DNA from: Nocardioides flavus (ex Wang et al. 2016) | GTDB taxonomy: Bacteria; Actinomycetota; Actinomycetes; Propionibacteriales; Nocardioidaceae | Direction of reading: 5' to 3' | Length of the DNA: 64,000 nucleotides | Assembly (NCBI RefSeq): GCF_014653115.1 | Contig: NZ_BNAD01000001.1 | Coordinates: 558,001-622,000 of the forward strand | Shown here: positions 57,399-64,000 of the stretch, piece after piece | Layout of the letters: each line of letters opens with the position of its first letter | How positions within the stretch are numbered: the stretch's first letter is position 1 | Position numbers and translations under genes: made by a program | The notes under the pieces: generated by a model | What the model saw: the letters and a program-made list of their open reading frames with translations, nothing else | What the model was told of the DNA's origin: nothing | Database searches by the model: none

Positions 57399-57486
57399 CG
57401 TCCGGATGGCAGCGGCTCTGGCTCGGGCCAGGCCGCTCAGCCAGCGGGATCTGCGACGATCCGGCTTGGATAGGAGGAGGCAATTG

Positions 57487-58131
57487 ATGGTGCGCCCGGT
57501 CCCGACACTGCTGTTCCACTTCACGCGCGTCGAGCACCTAGAGACGATCGTCGCCACGGGCCTGCACTGCGACCGCCGCGCCCAGGCGGAAGGGGTGCTT
57601 AGCATCGAGGTGGGCAACACGGATGTGAAGTCGCTCCGCGGCAGGAGGAGTGTGCCGGTCCATCCTGGCGGCGTGGTCGCCGACTACGTGCCGTTCTACT
57701 ACGCGACTCGCAGCCCGATGCTTTACGTCATCGAGCGTGGTGGCGTGCCGAGCTACATTGAGGGAACGGATCGCATCATCTACTTGGGGACCACGTTGGA
57801 GCGCGTCGCGGAGTTAGGTCTCGATCCGGTGCTCACGGACCGCAACGCCGCTCTTCGTGTTGCGGCCTTTCACCGGTGGGCCGATGGCGAGCCTGAGGAC
57901 TCCTTCATCGACTGGCCCTTGATGAAGGCAACCATGTGGAACAGCGACGCCGAGCATCCCGACCGGATGGAGCGACGCATGGCCGAGTGCCTGGTCTACG
58001 ACACGGTTCCGTGGACGGCGATCCAGTTTGTCGGTGCCAAGAGCCAGACTGTGCTCGACGAGGTGAACTCAGTGCTCGCAGGAACTGCGAGCCCGCCGAG
58101 CGTGGGAGTCCGACGTCACTGGTACTTCTGA
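57487..58131 (+). CDS. darT: DarT-family DNA ADP-ribosyltransferase toxin
   Basis: 214 residues, the usual length for DarT. FHFTRVEHLETIVATGL at the N-terminus, the NAD-binding RSPMLY (Arg75), the TDRNAALRVAAFHRW segment and the catalytic Glu167 in RRMAECLV all match the family. DarT attaches ADP-ribose to thymidine in single-stranded DNA and blocks replication, in some systems upon phage infection. AGGAGGAGG precedes the ATG. The antitoxin gene follows at 17 bases. Confidence 0.92.
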   Translation: MVRPVPTLLFHFTRVEHLETIVATGLHCDRRAQAEGVLSIEVGNTDVKSLRGRRSVPVHPGGVVADYVPFYYATRSPMLYVIERGGVPSYIEGTDRIIYLGTTLERVAELGLDPVLTDRNAALRVAAFHRWADGEPEDSFIDWPLMKATMWNSDAEHPDRMERRMAECLVYDTVPWTAIQFVGAKSQTVLDEVNSVLAGTASPPSVGVRRHWYF

Positions 58132-58148
58132 GGCATGCTGGAGGTGAC

Positions 58149-59210
58149 ATGATCACGGAGACGACGGGGAACCTTCTGCGCGCGGACGTTGAGGCGCTCG
58201 TCAACACAGTCAACACCCAAGGTGTGATGGGCAAGGGCATCGCGCTTCAGTTCAAGAAGGCGTACCCGGCGATGTACGAGGACTACCGCGTGACTGCCAA
58301 GGCCGGCCAGGTTCGCCTCGGTCATGTGCAGGTGTGGCCCACCGGACAGATGACTGGCCCGAAGTACGTGATCAACTTCCCGACCAAGGGGCACTGGAAG
58401 TCGCGCTCGAAGGTCGAGGACATCGAGGCCGGGCTAGTCGACCTGATCGAGGCGATCAAGAAGTTCGGTATCCGGTCCATCGCTGTTCCTCCGCTCGGCT
58501 GCGGTAACGGTGGCCTTGACTGGCGCGAAGTCGAGCCTCGGATCGTCCGAGCCTTCGAGCGAGTACCCGAGGTCGACGTGCTCCTGTTCGCCCCTGAAGG
58601 TGCGCCCGCTGCAAACGAGATGGCCAGGTCTGCGGACCGGCCGGAGATGACGCCCGGTCGGGCAGCGCTCGTAGAGCTCCTGCATCGCTACACGCTGCAA
58701 TCGTTCATGGCTCCTGGGCTGATCGAGTCGCAGAAGTTGATGTACTTCCTCCAGGTCGCGGGACAGCCGCTGCGGCTCAACTTCAAGCAGCACTACTACG
58801 GCCCATACGCCGACAACCTCCGGCACGTGCTGAACGTGGTTGAAGGTCACTTCATCAGCGGGTTCGGCGACGGCAGCGCTCCCGTAGCGGACGCCGCGCC
58901 GCTCTCGGTCCTTCCCGAGGCCGCCAACGAAGCTGAGCGACTGCTGGCTAACGATCCCCAGACGCAGGAGCGGATCCGTCGGGTCCTTGTCCTCGCCGAC
59001 GGGTTCGAGTCCGCCTACGGACTGGAGCTCTTGGCTACCGTCCACTGGGTTGCCGCCATGAACCCCGACTCGAAGGACAACGAGATCGTGGAGAAGGTCT
59101 GGCAGTGGTCGCCGCGTAAGTCGCGCATGTTCACCGAGGACCACGTGCGCATTGCGCTGGAGGCACTCCGGGGCCAGGGATGGCTCGCCCAGGAGCTCGT
59201 ACCCGCCTGA
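58149..59210 (+). CDS. darG: DarG-family macro-domain antitoxin
   Basis: 353 residues. The N-terminal macro domain (about 1-155) shows NLLRADVEALVNTVNTQGVMGKGIALQFK and the VPPLGCGNGGLDW loop; it removes ADP-ribose from DNA. The C-terminal domain (about 185-350) has the DarG-type helical fold (LMYFLQVAGQPLRLNFKQHYYGPYADNLRHVL; ADGFESAYGLELLATVHW) that binds the toxin. GGAGGTGAC precedes the ATG. The order toxin-antitoxin is as in characterised DarTG systems. Confidence 0.93.
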   Translation: MITETTGNLLRADVEALVNTVNTQGVMGKGIALQFKKAYPAMYEDYRVTAKAGQVRLGHVQVWPTGQMTGPKYVINFPTKGHWKSRSKVEDIEAGLVDLIEAIKKFGIRSIAVPPLGCGNGGLDWREVEPRIVRAFERVPEVDVLLFAPEGAPAANEMARSADRPEMTPGRAALVELLHRYTLQSFMAPGLIESQKLMYFLQVAGQPLRLNFKQHYYGPYADNLRHVLNVVEGHFISGFGDGSAPVADAAPLSVLPEAANEAERLLANDPQTQERIRRVLVLADGFESAYGLELLATVHWVAAMNPDSKDNEIVEKVWQWSPRKSRMFTEDHVRIALEALRGQGWLAQELVPA

Positions 59211-59250
59211 TTCTGGCCGGACTGTCGGTGCTGTCGGTCATCCTTGCGCC

Positions 59251-61518
59251 ATGCCGCAGCTCGCCGAACACGTTGGGGCTCCCCGCCTGCTCGTCAGCGC
59301 GCGGATTCATCTCAGCCGCGCGCTGGAGCAACGGCGTGAATGCATCCGACTCTGGAACGAGATCCGCCGGGATGGCCCATTCTCTGCCTGGCTGGTGGAG
59401 ACGAGCGAGGACACCGCGGAACTTTGGTGTGCGTACCGCCCAACCGACGCGCTGCAGCGCGCCGTCGACGAGGCGGCGGCCGAGTTGGTCGCGGAGGTCA
59501 AGAACGCCATGGACGCTGCTGTCCTTGGCGCAGCCGTGGCGAACGTAGGGTTCGGCATCCTCGCCGTCGACAAGCACTCGATGCCCCTCTGTTTCGAAGC
59601 AACGGAGTTTGATGACCTCCCATACGACGGCCAGCTCATGGGTCTCCGGCCGGACCAGGTGAACGTGCTCCGCGACGTGCAGCCTTTTGCGAGGGACGGA
59701 TTCGTCGGGGTCCACATGCGGCACCTGGCCCAGGCGATCATCCGGGCGCAGGCGGGCGGCGAGCTGGTTTCGATCTGGGCCGGACGGGCCAACCCGCAGC
59801 CCAACTTGCCGGACGGCTACGCGCTAGCCTCAATCACGATCGATGAGCCCGGACTGCTGGACGTCCCCAAGCGGCTGGCGATCCTGACGGTGAGTCCGCG
59901 CCTTCCGCCGGAGACGTTCTCGGGCAACCCGAGCGTCTACTTCGACCCGATCTTGAACGCGCCACCGTGGCCGCTCGACGCCGACGACAACCTGAATCGT
60001 CGGATGGACGCCCTTCTCACCATCGTGCGAACTTTCATCGAGGTGCTCGAGCAGTCCCTCAGGACGGACAAGGCAACCGACAGGCTGGATGCCCTCGACG
60101 CCCTCATGCCGTCGGCGCCCACTGAGGTGTGGCTGCCCGTTCGGTTCGATGATCCCGATCAAGAGGAGGAGTCTCGACGGGCAATTCTCGAGTCGGATCA
60201 AGGCATGGCGATTTACGGCAACGACGATGGCGTGATGACGTACATGGCGCTCCGCGGCGGTCGCGTCGTCGGGCGGGAGATCCCGGCTGCGGAAGCGTTG
60301 CCCCCGGGTGAGCAGTACGGCTCTGCCGTCGAGAACGCGACACGCGCTGCAGCAGGTCGATGGGGCTTGCCGGACTTCGTGCTTCGACCAAAGGTCGTTC
60401 CAAAGGGCAGCGGCCTTCGCGAGATCGGCGACGGGACGATCGTGTCAGGAGGCCGCGGCATCGCTCTCCAGGTGAAGGCAAGGTCAACGGCTACGCCGGA
60501 CTCGGCCGAACGCGCCCGGTCATGGCTCCTAAAGAACGCGACCGCGGGGCTCAAGCAAGCACGGGGGACGATCCGAACCTCATTTCAATCCGGGGGCATG
60601 ACGCTAGACAACCTGCGAGGTCGTCCGGTTCGCCTTGCCGGAAGCCGAGTGGCATGGGTGCCCGTCGTCGTCCTTGATCATCCAAGCCCTCCAAGGGAGG
60701 TCTTCCCAGCCGCGGACGCCGACGGCCCGAGCGTTGTCATGCTGCGTCGCGACTGGGAGTTCCTCTGGAATCAGTTGAGGTCGGCGTCGGCAGTTGTCGA
60801 CTACGTCCACCGCGTCGCCGCTGAGAACGAGACGGCCGAACTCGGATCAGAGACGCATCGGTACTTCGACCTCGCCAACAAAGATCTCCAAGCTCCTCCG
60901 AGTGCGTTGCCGGACTGGATGTATGACGGCGGGGTTGAACCTGAGAGCGGCCCCTTGCTGCCCAAGGATCCGGCGTCGGCTAGGGATGAACTCGGATTCC
61001 GGGTCTTCCAGCGCGTATTGGAAGACATCGCCGCAACGGACTTCACCGGCGATGAGACCGATCGAGTGCAGATGCTTGCCCACATCGACCGCGTGGCTGT
61101 TACCAACCGCGCCGAGCTGGGGCGCCTGCTGCTGCGGCGGCTCATCGCATGCAGCCAAGCGCCCGAAGGCCAGCTCAGGGTCGAGCATCGGCTCCTCTAT
61201 GTCGACCATGGCGAGCTGCATCTGTCGTTCACGTGCATGGGGAAACTCACCGGGTACTACCAGGAGATGTTCCGTACCTGGCTTCTCCATCGGCGACAAC
61301 GGTTCCTAATGCAGTCCGACGCGAAGGGACCCATCTGGCCATGGAGCGTCGGCGTACTTCTCACCCCGCGGCCAAGCACTGACGATCGGCTCTGGGACAC
61401 AACGGTCATCGCGACCAATGCCCCACCGGAATTCGATGACGACGAGTACCACCGGCTCGATGCCGTCTACGCCTCCGTTGCGCCGGACGACGAGGTCGCG
61501 GACCTCCAAGCCGTGTAG
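59251..61518 (+). CDS. Large unrecognised protein with a possible PD-(D/E)XK-like core
   Basis: 755 residues, 40 bases after darG on the same strand. Most of the sequence is unrecognised. Residues about 385-440 read REIGDGTIVSGG, then GIALQVKARS, then a helix with WLLKNATAGLKQARGTIR: an acidic residue, a strand with Q-x-K, and a following helix, as in nucleases of the PD-(D/E)XK or NERD type. There is no signal peptide or clear membrane helix. The ATG of MPQLAEHVGAP was chosen; the frame is open 99 bases upstream within darG. The 3' end overlaps the convergent integrase gene by 52 bases. Confidence 0.65.
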   Translation: MPQLAEHVGAPRLLVSARIHLSRALEQRRECIRLWNEIRRDGPFSAWLVETSEDTAELWCAYRPTDALQRAVDEAAAELVAEVKNAMDAAVLGAAVANVGFGILAVDKHSMPLCFEATEFDDLPYDGQLMGLRPDQVNVLRDVQPFARDGFVGVHMRHLAQAIIRAQAGGELVSIWAGRANPQPNLPDGYALASITIDEPGLLDVPKRLAILTVSPRLPPETFSGNPSVYFDPILNAPPWPLDADDNLNRRMDALLTIVRTFIEVLEQSLRTDKATDRLDALDALMPSAPTEVWLPVRFDDPDQEEESRRAILESDQGMAIYGNDDGVMTYMALRGGRVVGREIPAAEALPPGEQYGSAVENATRAAAGRWGLPDFVLRPKVVPKGSGLREIGDGTIVSGGRGIALQVKARSTATPDSAERARSWLLKNATAGLKQARGTIRTSFQSGGMTLDNLRGRPVRLAGSRVAWVPVVVLDHPSPPREVFPAADADGPSVVMLRRDWEFLWNQLRSASAVVDYVHRVAAENETAELGSETHRYFDLANKDLQAPPSALPDWMYDGGVEPESGPLLPKDPASARDELGFRVFQRVLEDIAATDFTGDETDRVQMLAHIDRVAVTNRAELGRLLLRRLIACSQAPEGQLRVEHRLLYVDHGELHLSFTCMGKLTGYYQEMFRTWLLHRRQRFLMQSDAKGPIWPWSVGVLLTPRPSTDDRLWDTTVIATNAPPEFDDDEYHRLDAVYASVAPDDEVADLQAV

Positions 61519-62660
61519 GTTTCCCCGATCTTCGCTGCGAGTGCCCGGTCGCGGTCACGGGTGGCGTGTTGGTAGATCGCCATCGCGGCCTGGGATGCAT
61601 GGCCGGCGCGCGCCTGGAGCTCGGCCGCCGTTGCGCCGTGCTGGCCGGCAAGGGTGAGCGCTGTGTGGCGGAGGTGGTGGATCGTGAGGTCCTCGCGGCC
61701 GGCGGCCTTCCGAGCTGGGCGGTAGCGGTCCATCAGGTAGCGGACGCTCATGTGGTCGGAACGGTCGCCGGGGAACAGCAGTCCGGCCGGGCCGGTAGCC
61801 GCGTACTCCGAGAGGTGCCGCTGGAGCATCGGCAGGAACGGGGGCGGGACATGGACCGTGCGGATTCCGCTCGCCGTCTTGGGCGCGCTGATCGCGCGGC
61901 CGCACTTCGGGCAGGCGCCGGTGGCGCCGGGCACGGCGTCCTTGTCGACCTTGCGGTTCACGCTGATCCGGCCGGTCACTTCGTCGATGTCCGAGCGACG
62001 CAGCTCGAGGAGCTCGCCTTGGCGCAGGCCGACGAAGGCGGCGAGGACGATGAAGAGCTTCAGTCGCTCGGGCATCGCGTCGGTGATCACCGCGATCTCG
62101 TCGAGTGTCGCGGGAACGGCGACCCCGGACACCCGCGCAGCGGAGGCGCCGCGGATCTTCGGCGGCGCGCGATCGAGGAGCTCCTCCTCCTCGGCCGCTT
62201 GGAGGATCGAGCGCAGCAGGCGGTAGGCCGCGGCGTTCGCGGCTGTCGTCTTCGGATCCATGGCGGCGCGCCACGCCTTGATCTCGGCGAGGGTCACCGA
62301 CTTCAACGGCAGGTCTCCGAGTACCGGCAGAATCCGAGAGGAAAGCAGCGCCCGGTAGTTGTGCGCAGTATTGGGGCGCAGTGGCCGCTCGGCCAGGTAG
62401 CGCTCGGCGTACGCCCGCAGCGTGTTGACCGCGGCCTCCTGCCTCCGCCTCTCGTCCTCCGCCTTCCGCACCGCCGGCGGCGCCCAGGCGTCACGGTCGA
62501 TCAGCGCCCGCTCGGTGGCCAGCCACGCCTCGGCGTCGACCTTGGTGGCCAGCGTGCGCGAGTAGCGGGTGCCGTCGGGCATCGCGTAGCGCGCTCGATA
62601 CGACACCGTGCCTGCGGCGCTCACCCGCCGCTCGATCTCCCCGAAGCCCCGCTTTGCCAT
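61467..62660 (-). CDS. int: Tyrosine-type site-specific integrase
   Basis: 397 residues. An N-terminal AP2-like/SAM-like DNA-binding part (VSYRARYAMPDGTRYSRTLATK; NTLRAYAERYLAERPLRPNTAHNYRALL) precedes the catalytic domain with Arg213 (GLRQGELLELRR), HHLRHT (His328, Arg331), His354 (ARAGHAS) and the nucleophile Tyr363 (AIYQHA). A short CPKCG insert (Cys250, Cys253) lies between catalytic strands. The ATG of MAKRGFGEIERR was chosen; the frame upstream overlaps the putative arm site. It lies next to attR, typical of tRNA-integrating elements. Confidence 0.95.
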   Translation of the reverse strand: MAKRGFGEIERRVSAAGTVSYRARYAMPDGTRYSRTLATKVDAEAWLATERALIDRDAWAPPAVRKAEDERRRQEAAVNTLRAYAERYLAERPLRPNTAHNYRALLSSRILPVLGDLPLKSVTLAEIKAWRAAMDPKTTAANAAAYRLLRSILQAAEEEELLDRAPPKIRGASAARVSGVAVPATLDEIAVITDAMPERLKLFIVLAAFVGLRQGELLELRRSDIDEVTGRISVNRKVDKDAVPGATGACPKCGRAISAPKTASGIRTVHVPPPFLPMLQRHLSEYAATGPAGLLFPGDRSDHMSVRYLMDRYRPARKAAGREDLTIHHLRHTALTLAGQHGATAAELQARAGHASQAAMAIYQHATRDRDRALAAKIGETYTAWRSATSSSGATEA

Positions 62661-62711
62661 CGCCGCCTCCGCCGCCGATACACTCAACCCCCTGCTCAAG
62701 CGTATATCCCG

Positions 62712-62730
62712 TGGGGGACTGGTGGGGGAA
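62712..62730 (+). repeat. 19-nt direct repeat near the right end (candidate integrase arm site)
   Basis: TGGGGGACTGGTGGGGGAA, identical to 41306-41324; here 55 bases before the right tRNA copy and just upstream of the integrase start. Confidence 0.55.
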
Positions 62731-62785
62731 TAAACCTCCGTCAAAGGGGAGGAATGGCCCCACCTGACCGTGGATCTGAGCGTTA

Positions 62786-62858
62786 GAGGCCTTGGCGCAA
62801 TTGGTAGCGCACCTGCTTTGCAAGCAGGGGGTTAGGGGTTCGAGTCCCCTAGGCTCCA
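62786..62858 (+). pseudogene. Second tRNA-Ala (TGC) copy at attR, possibly defective
   Basis: Identical to the first copy from base 3 on, but the second base is A instead of G, giving an A-C mismatch at acceptor pair 2-71 (GAGGCCT/AGGCTCC). Its 5' flank belongs to the element, so the native promoter is absent. The mismatch and displaced promoter suggest it is a poor or silent tRNA; expression was not tested. Confidence 0.7.
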
Positions 62859-62859
62859 C
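62788..62859 (+). repeat. attR: 72-bp direct repeat of tRNA-Ala
   Basis: The right boundary of the element, identical to 41163-41234. Confidence 0.9.
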
Positions 62860-62945
62860 CACTTCCTGACCAGCAGTCGTGTGAGGTCCAGCCCACCCCT
62901 CGAAATCAGTTCCGCGCGCCCGGGTCGCGGCGCCACACTGGTCGG

Positions 62946-63617
62946 GTGCTGGGCATCACCGACCTCCCGACCTACCTCGTCGGCCTGGTCCTGATCATCC
63001 TGCTGCCGGGACCGAACTCGCTCTACGTCCTCTCCGTCGCGGCACGACGGGGGGTTCGCAGCGGGTACGCCGGAGCTGCGGGGGTGTGGACAGGCGACGC
63101 GGTCCTCATGACCCTGTCCGCGGCCGGCGTGGCCTCGCTGCTCCAGGCCAACCCCGCGGCGTTCGCCGTGGTGAAGTGGGCGGGCGCGTCGTACCTGCTC
63201 TGGCTCGCGATCGGCATGCTGCGTGCGGCGTGGGGCATCTGGCACTCACGCGTACCGGTCGCCGACCAGATCGCCGACGCGGCCGTCGAGGCCGGCGTGG
63301 AGCCGCAGGGACGCGGGGAGCGGCCCTACCGACGGGCGCTGGTGATCAGCCTGCTCAACCCCAAGGCGATCCTGTTCTTCGTGGCGTTCTTCGTGCAGTT
63401 CGTCGACCCGGCGTACGCCCACCCGGTCCTGTCCTTCCTCGTCCTCGGCACGCTCGCGACGCTCGCCAGCGCGGCGTACCTCAGCGTCCTGATCTTCGCG
63501 GGCACGCACCTGGCAGCAGCCTTCCGCCGGCGCAAGGCGCTGTCGGCGGGCGCGACGTCGGCGGTCGGGGCCGTGTTCGTCGGGTTCGCGGTCAAGCTCG
63601 CGCTCGCCTCGGCCTGA
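62946..63617 (+). CDS. LysE-family amino-acid exporter (LeuE-like)
   Basis: 223 residues with about six membrane helices. The N-terminus YLVGLVLIILLPGPNSLYVLSVAARRG carries the PGPN motif and the GVWTGDAVLM segment of the RhtB/LysE family; LLNPKAILFFVAFFVQFVDP is the second diagnostic stretch. It exports amino acids or related metabolites; LeuE-like members export leucine. The GTG lies soon after a CACACT box (leaderless candidate). It is the first chromosomal gene right of the element. Confidence 0.9.
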   Translation: MLGITDLPTYLVGLVLIILLPGPNSLYVLSVAARRGVRSGYAGAAGVWTGDAVLMTLSAAGVASLLQANPAAFAVVKWAGASYLLWLAIGMLRAAWGIWHSRVPVADQIADAAVEAGVEPQGRGERPYRRALVISLLNPKAILFFVAFFVQFVDPAYAHPVLSFLVLGTLATLASAAYLSVLIFAGTHLAAAFRRRKALSAGATSAVGAVFVGFAVKLALASA

Positions 63618-63749
63618 GCACCCCCGCACCGACAGTCCCCGGGCCCTTCGGCTCTGGTGCGCGCGGGTGCGGGCGCGCAGGCTGGGTATCAGGACGGCGG
63701 CGTGCAACCGGCGCGTAGGCGGTCCCCGAGCCCGAGGAGGTGGGAGGCG

Positions 63750-63983
63750 GTGGACGGATTCGACGAGGTGGAGAAGGCCGCAGCGGCGCGCGAGGCTCGT
63801 GACGCCGTCGGAGCCAGGCAGCACAGGACCAGCAAGAGCGACGAGGTCGAGGCGGCCCTGATGCGCTACCTCGCCGGCGAGACCTACCGCGAGCGTGCGA
63901 AGCCCGCCGACACCGCCGACACCGCCGACACCGCCGACTCCGCCGAGGACGCTGGGCGGACGAACCCGGACGAGCCGTCGTGA
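63750..63983 (+). CDS. Small acidic protein with an Ala-Asp-Thr repeat tail
   Basis: 77 residues. A helical, charged first part (FDEVEKAAAAREARDAVGARQHRTSKSDEVEAALMRYLAGETYRERA) precedes a tail with tandem Ala-Asp-Thr units coded by repeated GCCGACACC (about 63906-63935). I do not recognise the family. The GTG after GAGGAGGTGGGAGG was chosen over longer frames. It may be a cytoplasmic accessory protein. Confidence 0.5.
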   Translation: MDGFDEVEKAAAAREARDAVGARQHRTSKSDEVEAALMRYLAGETYRERAKPADTADTADTADSAEDAGRTNPDEPS

Positions 63984-64000
63984 TCCGTGGCGCACATGGC

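Larger units (their letters stand above)
41161..62859. mobile_element. Integrated, probably mobilizable element in tRNA-Ala
   Basis: The 21.6-kb segment is bounded by a 72-bp exact repeat of tRNA-Ala and carries an integrase next to the right end, an excisionase-like HTH gene and a MobF relaxase. No VirB4/VirD4-like or FtsK-like transfer gene was found, so it probably relies on a helper: an integrative mobilizable element, or a decayed conjugative one. Cargo: LacI-controlled nucleoside catabolism, M20 peptidase, DarT-DarG plus a nuclease-like protein. Confidence 0.88.

Noticed and set aside
41161..62859. Complete integrative conjugative element or prophage
   Set aside because: Apart from the relaxase, no VirB4, VirD4, FtsK/TraB-type translocase or phage structural genes were recognised, so only a mobilizable element is supported.

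Overview
The window is a high-GC actinobacterial chromosome segment around the replication origin. Gene content and order (ino1-padR-ponA; tRNA nucleotidyltransferase-DUF6049-murJ-pseudokinase-sigM-trxB-trxA; parB-parA-rsmG-jag-yidC-yidD-rnpA-rpmH | dnaA-dnaN-gnd-recF-DUF721-gyrB-gyrA; DLW-39 protein beside tRNA-Ile and tRNA-Ala), several apparently leaderless genes and GTG/TTG starts fit the Propionibacteriales, most likely Nocardioides or a close relative. That assignment is inferred from layout and protein character; no database was searched.

Layout. 1-5.3 kb: a membrane protein and class A penicillin-binding protein on the minus strand, divergent from a PadR regulator and inositol-phosphate synthase. 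5.6-10 kb: a secreted M6 metalloprotease and a HAD phosphatase. 10-20.3 kb: CCA-type nucleotidyltransferase, then an envelope/redox cluster (DUF6049, MurJ, degenerate kinase, SigM-like sigma factor, putative anti-sigma factor, TrxB, TrxA); trxB and trxA each carry a promoter of the ECF/SigR type. 20.4-23.2 kb: acetyltransferase, aminotransferase, acyltransferase. 23.3-28.6 kb: the minus-strand rpmH-to-parB block with three perfect parS sites. 28.6-40.8 kb: the dnaA-to-gyrA block, with a cluster of DnaA boxes (oriC) between dnaA and dnaN.

41.16-62.86 kb: a 21.6-kb integrated element in tRNA-Ala(UGC), bounded by a 72-bp direct repeat of the tRNA. It carries a tyrosine integrase, an excisionase-like HTH protein, a MobF (TrwC/TraA-type) relaxase-helicase but no visible type IV secretion genes (so probably mobilizable), a LacI-controlled nucleoside/ribose-type uptake and catabolism operon, an M20 peptidase, and a defence-like cargo: a DarT-DarG DNA ADP-ribosylation toxin-antitoxin pair followed closely by a 755-residue protein that may hold a PD-(D/E)XK-like nuclease core. 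A truncated HNH gene at the left suggests the catabolic cargo inserted later. Beside the relaxase lies a polypurine tract framed by about 40-nt inverted repeats, a candidate oriT or divergent control region.

The right flank returns to chromosome with a LysE-family exporter and a small acidic protein.

Most interesting: the DarT-DarG-nuclease-like trio beside the integrase, the inverted-repeat/polypurine region, two copies of a hairpin repeat family with conserved ends, a short element shared between the dnaA linker and the parB-side intergenic region, and parS plus DnaA-like boxes embedded in the parA reading frame.
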